Assembly (NCBI GenBank): GCA_963766445.1
Contig: CAVXZW010000019.1
Location: 62,001-126,000 of the forward strand
DNA: 64,000 nt
Source: JAICYJ01 sp963766445
Lineage (GTDB): Bacteria > Actinomycetota > Thermoleophilia > Gaiellales > JAICJC01
Reading direction: 5' to 3'
Positions 33,751 to 42,478 of the stretch are shown here, one piece after another. Every line of letters begins with the position of its first letter. Positions within the stretch are counted from its first letter, which is position 1. The position numbers and the translations under genes are program-made. The notes under the pieces were generated by a model that saw only the letters and a list, made by a program, of their open reading frames with translations, was not told the DNA's origin and ran no database searches.

Positions 33751-34215
33751 ATGCGACGCGTCAACATCAACCAGCCGGAGTTCAACCTGACACAGGAGCA
33801 GCCGGGCTACAGCTGGCGCGCGGCGGAGCTGGGGCCGGCGATCGGCGCGGTGCGGATGGGCGCGACCCTGTACGAGCTGCCGCCGGGCGAGGCCAGCTTT
33901 CCCTACCACTACGAGTACGGCTGCGAGGAGTGGCTGCTGCTGGTGTCCGGGTCGGCAACGCTGCGCGACCCGGATGGGGATCACGCTCTGGCGGCCGGTG
34001 ACCTGGTCTGCTTCCCGGAAGGGCCGGACGGCGGGCACCGCGTTGTCAACACCGGCGACGTGCCGGCCCGGATGGTGATCCTGTCGACCAAGGGCCGGCC
34101 GGCGGTGGCGGTGTTCCCCGACAGCGAGAAGGTGCTGCTGTTCAGCGGCGGCGAGGGCGACGATCTGATCGCGCGCAAGGCGGACTCGGTCGGCTACTGG
34201 GACGGCGAGAGTTAG
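33751..34215 (+). CDS. cupin-domain protein
   Basis: 154 residues. Cupin motifs are visible: GASFPYHYEYGCEEWLLLVS (motif 1 with ASFPYH-YE in place of the usual HxH) and VCFPEGPDGGHRVVNTGDVP (motif 2). The His count suggests a metal site. It begins MRRVNINQPEFNLTQEQPGY, a start common to actinomycete cupins that follow biosynthetic or catabolic genes. GGGGAG precedes the ATG. Its stop overlaps the stop of the ATP-grasp gene on the other strand (bases 34212-34215). Confidence 0.82.
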   Translation: MRRVNINQPEFNLTQEQPGYSWRAAELGPAIGAVRMGATLYELPPGEASFPYHYEYGCEEWLLLVSGSATLRDPDGDHALAAGDLVCFPEGPDGGHRVVNTGDVPARMVILSTKGRPAVAVFPDSEKVLLFSGGEGDDLIARKADSVGYWDGES

Positions 34216-35365
34216 ATGATTGATTCCACGGGATCACCATAGCCGGCGACCCGGGCCGGCACCGGCGCCAGGTCGAAGGGCAGCAGCTCGACGGCCTGCT
34301 GATAGCGGTCGATCAGCGACTCGCGGTCGGGGCCCGACAGCGCGACCACGGCCAGGCGATGGGACAGCACGTCGTCGTCGTTCTCGCTCAGCCGCTGCCC
34401 CTCGCGCACCAGCAGCTCGACGAACGCGCCCGGGAATGCCTCGGCCACGGCGGCCGTGTCGGGCACCTCGCGCACGACCGCGTCGTGGTAGGTGCGGAGC
34501 AGGAAGCTGGCGGCCACCACGTCCGGGCGGGCGGGCGGCACTGACGGGAACGCCGCCGGCCGCCAGCTCCAGCTGCAGCTCGTACGTGGAGACGCCGTGC
34601 ACGGCCCGCACCAGCGGCGCGAACTGCGACGCCATCCGCCCGTTCACCTCGACGATCGTGATGCGCCCGTCGGCCCGGACGAAGAACTCGATGTTGAACA
34701 GCGACTGGTCGAACCCCAGCGCGGGCATCAGCCGGGAGGCGATCTCGGCCATCTGCTGCTGAGGGCCCGGCCGGGAGCTTGCTGGGGTACTCGAACCGCA
34801 GGAAGCTGATGCCGTTGGGGTGCAGCACGGCATCGGTCACGCCGACGGGTGTCACCTCGCCGTCGTGCATGAAGCCCTCGAACGTGACCAGGTGCCCCGA
34901 GAGCAGCTCCTCGGCGATCAGGTGGCGGAAGCTGGCCCGCCGGGCGGCGGCCAGCACCTCGGCCAGCCGCTCGTCGCTGTCGACCTCGTAGGCGTGCTGC
35001 GACAGGTGACCCTGCACCGGCTTCACGAAGAACGGGTAGGGCAGCGGCGGCCGTTCGGGCGGGCGCATCGCGTCCAGCGGCGCGAACCGCGGCGTCGCCT
35101 CCGGCACCGCCTCGGCCTGGATGCGCCGCGAGACCAGCTTGTCGTGGCAGCGCATGAACGCCTCGTACCCGGGCCCGGGCAGCCCCAGCCGGTCGGCCAC
35201 CACCACGGCCAGCGCCGCCGTGGAGTCGCTGGAACCGAACACGCCCTGCACGCCGGGCCGCTCCTCGAACACCAGGTCGTAGCGAGCCAGCACCCGTGCG
35301 TCGGCAAGGTTCAGCAGATCTCTCCGGGTCGGTGCAACAACCAGCACGCGTCTCATGTCGGTCAC
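34212..35365 (-). CDS. ATP-grasp domain protein (two frameshifts)
   Basis: 383 codons after removing single extra bases near 34765 and 34535. N-terminal PreATP-grasp region RRVLVVAPTRRDLLNLADAR, then YEAFMRCHDKLVSRRIQAEA, the ATP-binding LPYPFFVKPVQGHLSQHAYE, ASFRHLIAEELLSGHLVTFE and the Mg-binding FFVRADGRITIVEVNGRMAS. It ends ELLPFDLAPVPARVAGYGDP. Such enzymes ligate a carboxylate to an amine or thiol with ATP. The product is unknown. It stands alone on the minus strand and ends stop-to-stop with the cupin gene. Confidence 0.82.
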
Positions 35366-35443
35366 TGTCCCCTTTGCCGGCCCGGGTGGGCCGTTACGGC
35401 TTCGCGGAATGGTAGGCGCTGGGCGCCGACCGTCGCAAACCGG

Positions 35444-36553
35444 TCACCCCCAGATGGCGGCCGACGCGCGCGCGATCGTCTCCAGCTTCGCGCGCTCGTC
35501 GTCCTGCGTGAGGGCATTCCCGACCACCGACGTCGCGAAACCGCACTGCGGCGAGATCGCCAGCCGCTCGAGGTCGATGAACGCCGCCGCCTCGCGCGTC
35601 CGGCGCTCCAGCTCCTCGACCGTCTCGCGGCGCCCGGACTTGGTGGTGACCAGCCCCAGCACCACCATCCGGTCGTCGGGCACCTCCCGCAGCGGCTCGA
35701 ACGAGCCCGACCGCTCGTCGTCGTACTCGAGCAGCAGCCGCTGGGCGTTGACGCCGCGGAACACCCGCGGGGCGATCGGGTCGTAGCCGCCGGACACCAG
35801 CCAGCGGCTGCCCTGGTTGCCGCGGCACAGGTGGAACCCGAAGGTGACGCCGGGGGCGGCCGCGATCACGGCGTTGTCGAGCTCGATGCCGCGGTCGAGC
35901 CAGCGCTCGAGCGACCAGCCCTGCGACTCGTAGAACGCGCGCGTGGCCGGGTCGATCAGCAGCGGGTAGTGCGGCGCGTCCAGCTGCAGGTAGGTCGCGC
36001 CCAGCCGCGCCAGCTCGCGCACCTCGTCGCGCATGATCTCGACGACGTCCTCCAGGAAGCTGTCCAGCGTGGGGTAGGCGTCGAGCGACAGCTCCGGCGA
36101 CCACAGGTTGGCGTAGAGGCTGGGGCTGGTGAGGGTGATCTTGGGGATGCGGCTGGTGCGGCCGCGCAGGTAGGTCAGCTCCTCGGCGGCGATGTGGCGG
36201 CGCCGGCGCAGGGGCTCGCGCACGCCCAGGCGCGGCGGCCGTTCGGTGGCGCGGTCGCCGACATGCTCGTCGCCGTGCCACTCGCCCCACAGGTAGGCAT
36301 CCAGCGGCACCTCCCCGAAGCCCTCGACGGCATCCGGCAGGCCGCTCTGAAACGACAGGCGACGCATCTCGCCGTCGGTCACGACATCCAGCCCGGCCTG
36401 CTCCTGCAGGGCCACGGCGGCGTCCACCGCCGCGTCCTCGATCCGCTTGAACTCGGCCGGCTCGATATCGCCCTGCTCGAACCGCCGCCGGGCGTCGAGC
36501 AGCGGCTGCGGGCGGAGCAGGCTGCCGACCACGTCGGTGTGGGCGGTGACCAT
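35444..36553 (-). CDS. cobalamin-independent methionine synthase (MetE C-terminal) family protein
   Basis: 369 residues, corresponding to the catalytic barrel only, without the MetE N-terminal half. Zn ligands are visible as GFHLCRGNQG (His-x-Cys) and ISPQCGFATS (Cys). Others include DVVTDGEMRRLSFQSGLPDA, TYLQLDAPHYPLLIDP and VPDDRMVVLGLVTTKSGRRE. Single-domain homologues transfer methyl groups from unusual donors or serve other thiol chemistry, and they need not make methionine from methyl-folate. The start is ATG 36553. Intact. Divergent from the lyase homologue by 51 bases. Confidence 0.88.
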   Translation of the reverse strand: MVTAHTDVVGSLLRPQPLLDARRRFEQGDIEPAEFKRIEDAAVDAAVALQEQAGLDVVTDGEMRRLSFQSGLPDAVEGFGEVPLDAYLWGEWHGDEHVGDRATERPPRLGVREPLRRRRHIAAEELTYLRGRTSRIPKITLTSPSLYANLWSPELSLDAYPTLDSFLEDVVEIMRDEVRELARLGATYLQLDAPHYPLLIDPATRAFYESQGWSLERWLDRGIELDNAVIAAAPGVTFGFHLCRGNQGSRWLVSGGYDPIAPRVFRGVNAQRLLLEYDDERSGSFEPLREVPDDRMVVLGLVTTKSGRRETVEELERRTREAAAFIDLERLAISPQCGFATSVVGNALTQDDERAKLETIARASAAIWG

Positions 36554-36604
36554 GGGGGAGGAGTGTAGTCACGCTGACCCCTCCCAGACCCGTAGGATGA
36601 GCGC

Positions 36605-38040
36605 GTGGACGAGCTGATCCTGACCGGCGCCGGGCTGACCGTGGAGGACGTGGCGGCGGTCGCCCGTGACGGCCTGCCCGTGGCGCTGTCCGGTGAGGCA
36701 ACGGGACGGATGAGAGCGGCGTCGGAGCTGGCGGCTCGCCTGGCCGAGGGCGACCAGCCGGTCTACGGCCTGAACACTGGGGTGGGTGCCCTGCGCGGGG
36801 TGCGCCAGTCCGCACAGGACGCCGGGCGCTTCACGCGGCTCACGATCCAGTCGCACCGCACCTCGCACGGCGACCCGCTGCCTGGAGAGGTGGGACGCGC
36901 GGCGCTGCTGCACCGGGTGAACGCGCTCTGCCGCGGGCGCAGCATGGTGCGCCCGGAGGTGGCCGAGGCGTTCGTGGCCGCGCTCAACGACGGTGTGGCG
37001 CCGCGGCTGCCGCCGATCGGATCGCTGGGCCAGTCCGACCTGCCGGCCATGGCCGAGCTGATCGACGCGCTGCAGGCGCGCGGGCTGGTGCTCCAGCGGG
37101 GCGAGGCGCTGGCGCTGCTCAACGGCAACTCGCTCTCGGTCGGGATCGGCGCGCTGGCGCTGGCCGACACGGCGCGGCTGCTCGACGCCCACGACGTGGT
37201 GGGGGCGCTCAGCCTGGAGGGGTTCGCCGGCAACCCGTCGGTGCTGCATCCGCAGGTGGCCGACGCGCGGCCGTTCCGCGGGCTGGCCACGTCGATCGAC
37301 CGGATGCGGAAGCTGCTCGAGGGCAGCTACCTGTGGCAGCCCGGGGCGCCGCGGAACCTGCAGGACCCGCTCAGCTTCCGCACGCTCCCGCAGGTGCTGG
37401 GCGCCGCCCGCGACGCGCTCGGCCACGCCCGCATGCAGCTGGAGACCGAGCTCAACGCCTCGGGCGACAACCCGATGGTGGTCGCCTCGGAGGACCGGAT
37501 CGTCTCGGTCGGCAACTTCGACGTGACGCCGGTGGCGGCGGGGCTCGACCTGATGCGGATCGCGATGGCGCAGGTGATGACGGCGAGCTGCGAGCGCATC
37601 CAGAAGCACCTGGCCGAGCACTGGTCCGGGATCTCCACGGGGCTTCGCAGCACCGACACCCCCGACGACGCGCTGGCGCTGGTCGGCGGCGGCGCGGCCG
37701 CGTTGGCCGCCGAGGCGCGGCTGCTGGCGATGCCGGTGTCGCTGGAGCTGCCGACGTCGACGGTCGCGGGCGGGATCGAGGATCACCTGACGATGGCGCC
37801 GCTGGGGGCGCGGCGGCTGGCCGAGACGGTGGAGCTGGCAGCGCGGCTGGCCGGGCTGGAGCTGGTGGTGTCGGCACAGGCGATCGACCTGCGCGGCGCG
37901 CGCCGCTGGGCGCCGGCACGGCCCCCGTGCACGCCCGCGTCCGTGAGATGGTGCCGTTCATCGGAGCCGGCGAGGCCTGGGACCAGGATCTGTCGGCCGT
38001 CGCTGCTTGGATGCGCGAGGGCGCCGGCGTCCGCCGCTGA
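36605..38040 (+). CDS. aromatic amino acid lyase (HAL/PAL) homologue lacking the MIO triad (frameshifted)
   Basis: 478 codons after restoring one missing base near 37905. Family features: VYGLNTGVGALRGVRQSAQD (Tyr54), the TIQSHRTSHG segment, LLNGNSLSVGIGALALADTA, LETELNASGDNPMVVASEDR and MAQVMTASCERIQKHLAEHW. The Ala-Ser-Gly triad that cyclises to the MIO electrophile (GxxGASGDL in HAL/PAL) is absent. The site reads GSLGQSDL at residues 139-146, one residue shorter. QDPLSFRTLPQV also replaces the usual YSxR. Ammonia-lyase activity is therefore doubtful, and a different reaction or binding role is likely. A GntR gene follows by 55 bases. Confidence 0.8.
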
Positions 38041-38067
38041 TCTCTGTCTCGGCGCCGGGATTGTTGT

Positions 38068-38082
38068 CATATCTGGAATATG
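38068..38082. promoter_or_regulatory. candidate operator upstream of the GntR gene
   Basis: CATAT-CTGGA-ATATG is a perfect inverted repeat, 14 bases ahead of the GTG start of the GntR regulator, in an otherwise AT-richer patch. Autoregulation through this site is plausible. Confidence 0.5.
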
Positions 38083-38095
38083 GTACGTTCGCCCG

Positions 38096-38815
38096 GTGCC
38101 CCCCTCGGCCGTTGTCTCCGAAGGCCCGGAGGCGCCCCTCTTCCTGGAAGTGCGCCCCGATAGCCTGACCGATGCCGTCTACGAAGCGATTCGTCGGGGG
38201 ATCATCGACCGGCGCCTCGCGCCGGGAAGCCCGGTGACCGAGGCGGCCCTGGCCGAGCAGCTGGGAGTCAGCAAGACGCCCGTGCGCGAGGCCCTGCTGC
38301 GGCTGAAGGACATCGGCGTGATCGAGCCCAACGGCAGGCGCGGGGGACGGGTGGTGCAGCTGTCGGAGCTCTCCGTCAGGCGTGCCTACGAGGTGCGGGA
38401 TGCGCTCGAGCCGTACGCCGCCGGACGGGCCGCGGAGCGGGCCAAGGCCGATCAGGTCGCCGAGCTGCGGTCGCTGGCTGCGCGGTCTCTGGCCTGCGTC
38501 CAGGCCGGCGACGTCGACGGGTTCACGCACCACGACGTCGATTTCCACACGGCCATCGCGGAGGCTGCGTCGAACCCGTTGCTGCGCCGGATGGTGGAGG
38601 ACGCACTGACGCTGGCCCTCACCCTGCGCCGCCGCGCGCGGCCCAAGGCGACCGCGTCGCGGGCCTGTGCGGAGGCACACGTGCGGATCGCGGATGCGAT
38701 CGCGGACGGCGCCGCTGCGGTCGCCGAGCGCGAGATGCGCGGGCACATCGGCTTCGTCGCCGGCATGGTGCTGGCCGGCCCGCTCCAGACGACCACCGAC
38801 GAGGTCGGTCTGTGA
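38096..38815 (+). CDS. GntR-family regulator with FCD domain
   Basis: 239 residues. The winged helix is VRPDSLTDAVYEAIRRGIID, LAPGSPVTEAALAEQLGVSK and TPVREALLRLKDIGVIEP. The FCD effector domain follows, with RRAYEVRDALEPYAAGRAAE and metal-site histidines in THHDVDFHTAIAEAASN. FCD-type GntR proteins sense carboxylic acids or sugar acids. It stands immediately before an oligopeptide-type ABC operon whose leader contains TTGTTACGACAA, a GntR-like palindrome, so control of that transporter is likely. The GTG start is the only one giving the family-like N terminus. Confidence 0.9.
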   Translation: MPPSAVVSEGPEAPLFLEVRPDSLTDAVYEAIRRGIIDRRLAPGSPVTEAALAEQLGVSKTPVREALLRLKDIGVIEPNGRRGGRVVQLSELSVRRAYEVRDALEPYAAGRAAERAKADQVAELRSLAARSLACVQAGDVDGFTHHDVDFHTAIAEAASNPLLRRMVEDALTLALTLRRRARPKATASRACAEAHVRIADAIADGAAAVAEREMRGHIGFVAGMVLAGPLQTTTDEVGL

Positions 38816-38828
38816 CCGTCAAACCAAC

Positions 38829-38840
38829 TTGTTACGACAA
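38829..38840. promoter_or_regulatory. candidate GntR operator before the ABC transporter genes
   Basis: TTGT-TACG-ACAA, a perfect 12-base inverted repeat resembling the GntR/FadR-type core (TnGT...ACnA), 48 bases upstream of the substrate-binding protein start. Confidence 0.55.
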
Positions 38841-38888
38841 CGAACGTCCGAGGTGGACTTACACCCCCGACGAGGAAGCGAGGAATTG

Positions 38889-40569
38889 GTGAACGACTAC
38901 GAGTATCACCTGTACGAAGAGGCGAAGTCCGGCAGGATGTCCCGCCAGCAGCTGCTCGTCCGGGCAACCATGATGGGCGTGTCGCTGCCTGCGCTGACGG
39001 CAATCCTGGCCGCCTGCGGGAGCAGCTCCAGCTCGAGCTCCGGCGGCGGCGGTGGCAGCACCAGCGCCGGGGCCGTCAAGCGGGGCGGTACGGGGGTGTT
39101 CGGCATCACGTCGCCCGCCCAGGACGTAGACCCGATCACCATGTTCAACACCGGCTCGATCATGACCACGCAGCTGGCCGCCGACTATCTGGTCTTCCCC
39201 GACGCCAACTACGTGATGCAGCCGCGTCTGGCCACCAAGTGGGTGCCCGGGAGCACGCCCGACGAGTGGGTCGTTCACGATCCGCCAGGGCGTGCTCTGG
39301 CAGGACGGCTCACCGTTCACGGTCGACGACGTGGTCGCGTCCTTCGATCGCATCACCGATCCCAAGGTCGGATCTGCCGCGCTGTCGGCGTTCGCGGGTG
39401 TTCTCTCGAACGGCAACATCGAGAAGGTGGACGACCAGACCGTCAAGTTCCATCTCGACCGCCCCTACGGCGACTTCCCGACGCTGGTGTCGTCCTTCAA
39501 CTACAACTCCGTGATCCTGCCCAAGGACTACAAGGAGGGGACGTTCACGAAGGGCGGGATCGGCACCGGGCCGTTCATCCTGAAGACGTTCTCGGCCGAC
39601 CAGGGCGCGAGCTACGTCAAGAACCCGAAGTACTGGGGCGGCCCCACGCTGCCCTACCTGGACGCCGTCCAGATCAAGTACTTCGCGGACACGCCGCCGA
39701 TCGTGCTGGCCATCCAGGGCGGCTCCATCGACGTGTTCCCGCAGGTGCCCTACCAGGGCTCGCAGGCGCTGTTCTCGGATGCCAACATCCACGTCAGCGA
39801 GACGCCCTCGAGCGAGTACCGCACGCTGCAGATGCGGGTCGACCAGGACCCCTGGAAGGCGAAGGAGGTGCGCCAGGCGCTGGCGTACTCGCTCGACCGG
39901 CCGGGCCTCGTCCAGGGCCTGCTGGGCGGCAAGGCGGAGCTCGGCAACGACCACGCGTTCGCGCCCATCTACCCGGGATCGCCGACCTCCGCGGAGGTGC
40001 CGCAGCGGGCGCAGGACATCGACAAGGCCAAGCAGCTGCTGCAGACCGCGGGGATGACCTCGGTCAACGTCACGCTCACCACCGAGCAGTTCCTGGAGAT
40101 CCCGCAGTACGCCCAGTACGTGAAGCAGATGGCGGCGCCGGCCGGGTTCAACATCACGCTGGACGTCCAGCCGCAGACGAAGTTCTACGGCACCGGCGCC
40201 AACCAGCCCTGGCTGCAGGCCAACTTCGGCATCACCGACTGGGGTGCCCGCGGCGTCGCCGGCCAGACCATCGACCCGGCCTACCTGTGCAGCTCGGTGC
40301 CGAAGCCCGACCTGTCGAACGCCGGCGCGTGGAACTCCGCGCACTGGTGCGATCCGCAGTTCGACACGCTGGTCAAGCAGTTCGAGGGCGAGGCCGACGA
40401 GCAGAAGCGGAAGGATCTCGCGGTGCAGGCCGCGACCATCCAGAACGAGGAGGTGCCGGACGTGATCGCGTACTGGATCAACGAGCTGCGCGCCACCCGC
40501 ACGAACGTCCACGGCCTGGCCGTCGGGCCGACATTCCATCTCGACGCGAGGGAGATGTGGAAGTCCTGA
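38889..40569 (+). CDS. ABC transporter substrate-binding lipoprotein, family 5 (frameshifted)
   Basis: 559 codons after removing one extra G near 39273. A short cytoplasmic start leads to an export signal (SRQQLLVRATMMGVSLPALT) and lipobox LAAC, then a Ser/Gly linker. Family 5 features: SDEWVFTIRQGVLWQDGSPF-like after correction, TVDDVVASFDRITDP, GIGTGPFILKTFSADQGASY and VRQALAYSLDRPGLVQGLLG. Relatives bind peptides, nickel complexes, opines or sugars. The gene heads a complete ABC operon behind a GntR gene. Substrate not deducible. The GTG start has AGGAA upstream. Confidence 0.9.
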
Positions 40570-40595
40570 GCATCATCGGGGCCGGCGCTCTCAGC

Positions 40596-41579
40596 ATGGA
40601 GCGCCGGCCCTCGCGGGGCCACGGTAGCCGCAGCGTGGGCCGCTACATCCTGAAACGGCTGGGGCTGAGCCTGATCACGCTGGTGATCGTCTCGTTCACG
40701 GTGTTCGCAGCCGCAGAGGTGCTGCCGGGCGACGTCGCCCGCACGGTGCTGGGGCCGTATGCCAGCCGCCAGCAGGTGGATCAGCTGAACCACAAGCTGG
40801 GCACCGACCAGCCGCTGGTCAGGCGCTACCTGACCTGGGCGGGCGACTTCATCAAGGGTGACTGGGGCACCTCGCCGATCCTGAACGTGCCGGTGCGGCC
40901 GCTGGTGCTCGACCGGCTCAAGAACTCACTGATCCTGGCCGGCTTCGCGCTGCTTCTGATCGTGCCCATATCCGTGCTGTTAGGGGTGCTGGCGGCGCTC
41001 AACTACGGCGGGGCGGCCGACCGCATCATCACCATCACCGGCCTCTCGTTCGTGGCCCTGCCCGAGTTCGTGGTCGGCACCTTCGTGATCGTGATCTTCG
41101 CGGTGCACCTGGGTTGGTTCCCGGTGTCATCGTCCGTGCCTGATGCCAACCCGGTCGACATCTTCCAGCAGCTGCTGCTGCCGTCGATCCCGCTGATGTT
41201 CGTCCTGTTCGGGTACATCTCACGCATGGCCCGGGTCGGCACGGTCGAGTCGCTGCGCTCCAACTACACGCGCACGGCGGTGCTGAAGGGCCTGCCCCAG
41301 CGCCAGGTCGTCGGCAGGCACGTGCTGCGCAACTCGCTGCTGCCGACGATCACGGTCGTCAGCGTGCAGGTCGGCTACCTGGTGGGCGGGCTGGTGGTGG
41401 TGGAGACGCTGTTTAGCTATCCCGGCATCGGCCAGCTGATCCTGAACGCCGCCGTCAGCCACGATCTGCCGGTGCTGGAGCCGGCGGTGCTGATGATCGC
41501 GATCATCTACCTGGTCGCCAACTTCATCGCCGACGTGCTGGTGGCGGTCCTGAACCCCCGCGTGAGGCTGGCGACGTGA
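40596..41579 (+). CDS. ABC transporter permease, DppB/OppB type
   Basis: 327 residues from ATG 40596. A start at the GTG of SVGRYILKRLG (40636 region) would give the more usual family N terminus. It has six membrane helices, the N-terminal DppB signature YILKRLGLSLITLVIVSFTV and LGTDQPLVRRYLTWAGDFIK. The EAA-loop region is YTRTAVLKGLPQRQVVGRHV. The stop TGA overlaps the GTG start of the second permease. It transports the ligand delivered by the preceding binding protein. Intact. Confidence 0.9.
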   Translation: MERRPSRGHGSRSVGRYILKRLGLSLITLVIVSFTVFAAAEVLPGDVARTVLGPYASRQQVDQLNHKLGTDQPLVRRYLTWAGDFIKGDWGTSPILNVPVRPLVLDRLKNSLILAGFALLLIVPISVLLGVLAALNYGGAADRIITITGLSFVALPEFVVGTFVIVIFAVHLGWFPVSSSVPDANPVDIFQQLLLPSIPLMFVLFGYISRMARVGTVESLRSNYTRTAVLKGLPQRQVVGRHVLRNSLLPTITVVSVQVGYLVGGLVVVETLFSYPGIGQLILNAAVSHDLPVLEPAVLMIAIIYLVANFIADVLVAVLNPRVRLAT

Positions 41580-42478
41580 GCACCGTCGAGCAGAGCGACC
41601 TGGCCGGGATCCCGGGCGGCACCGCGCCGGAGGATGTGGCCCGCGCTGCGGCGCGCCCGGCGCGCCGAGCTGGTGCGCGGCCTGCTGCACTCAAAGACGT
41701 TCATGATCGGCGCCGCGATGGTGGCCGTGTGGGTGATCTCGGCGCTGTTCTGGCGCTGGATCACGCCGTACAACCCGCAGGCGGTGGACCCATCGACACC
41801 CTCAAGGCGCCGAGCAGCTCGCACTGGTTCGGCACCGACAACCTCGGCCGCGACGTGTTCTCGCGCGTGATCGCGGGAGCGGCACCGGTGCTGACGGTGG
41901 CTCCGCTGGCGACGGCGCTGGGGCTGCTGGGAGGCATCACGCTGGGGCTGCTCACCGGCTACTACCGGGGCTGGGTGGACGACGTCTTCAGCCGGCTCGT
42001 GGATGCGCTGCTGACGTTTCCGCTGATCATCCTGGCGGTGCTGGTGCTGGCCTCGCTGGGGCGCTCGCCCCGCAACGTGATCCTCGTGATCGGCATCATC
42101 TTCACGCCGCTGATCGCGCGCACGGTGCGCTCGGCGGTGCTGATCGAGCGCGAGCGCGAGTACGTGGCCGCCGCCCAGCTGCGGGGGGAGCGCGGCCCCC
42201 GCATCATGGTGTTCGAGATCCTGCCCAACATCACCGGCCCGATCACGGTGGAGGGCACCATCCGGCTCGGCTATGCGATCTTCGCCGCCGCCACGCTTGC
42301 CTTCCTCGGCCTCGGCATCCAGGATCCATCGCCCGACTGGGGTCTGCAGGTGGCGAATGCCCGCGCCTACGTGCAGATCGCCTGGTGGATGGCGATCTTC
42401 CCGGCCCTGGCGCTGTCGACGCTGGTGGTGGGCGTCAATCTGATTGCCGACGGCATCAGGCGGGTGCTCGAGGAATGA
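41576..42478 (+). CDS. ABC transporter permease, DppC/OppC type (two compensating frameshifts)
   Basis: 300 codons. One extra base near 41640 shifts the frame and one missing C near 41793 restores it. The N-terminal tail is hydrophilic, followed by LLHSKTFMIGAAMVAVWVIS, then HWFGTDNLGRDVFSRVIAGA (the conserved GTDxxGRDxxSR motif). ERERYVAAAQLRGERG-like and ILPNITGPITVEGTIRLGYA form the EAA region. The coupled ends (GTGA at the start, ATGA with the ATPase) show a tight operon. It pairs with the DppB-type permease. Confidence 0.88.
   Translation: MSTVEQSDLAGIPGGTAPEDVARAAARPARRAGARPAALKDVHDRRRDGGRVGDLGAVLALDHAVQPAGGGPIDTLKAPSSSHWFGTDNLGRDVFSRVIAGAAPVLTVAPLATALGLLGGITLGLLTGYYRGWVDDVFSRLVDALLTFPLIILAVLVLASLGRSPRNVILVIGIIFTPLIARTVRSAVLIEREREYVAAAQLRGERGPRIMVFEILPNITGPITVEGTIRLGYAIFAAATLAFLGLGIQDPSPDWGLQVANARAYVQIAWWMAIFPALALSTLVVGVNLIADGIRRVLEE

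Noticed and set aside
36605..38040. Calling the lyase homologue hutH because hutF is in the window
   Set aside because: It lacks the MIO triad, is 25 kb away and is followed by unrelated genes; the assignment would be unsupported.
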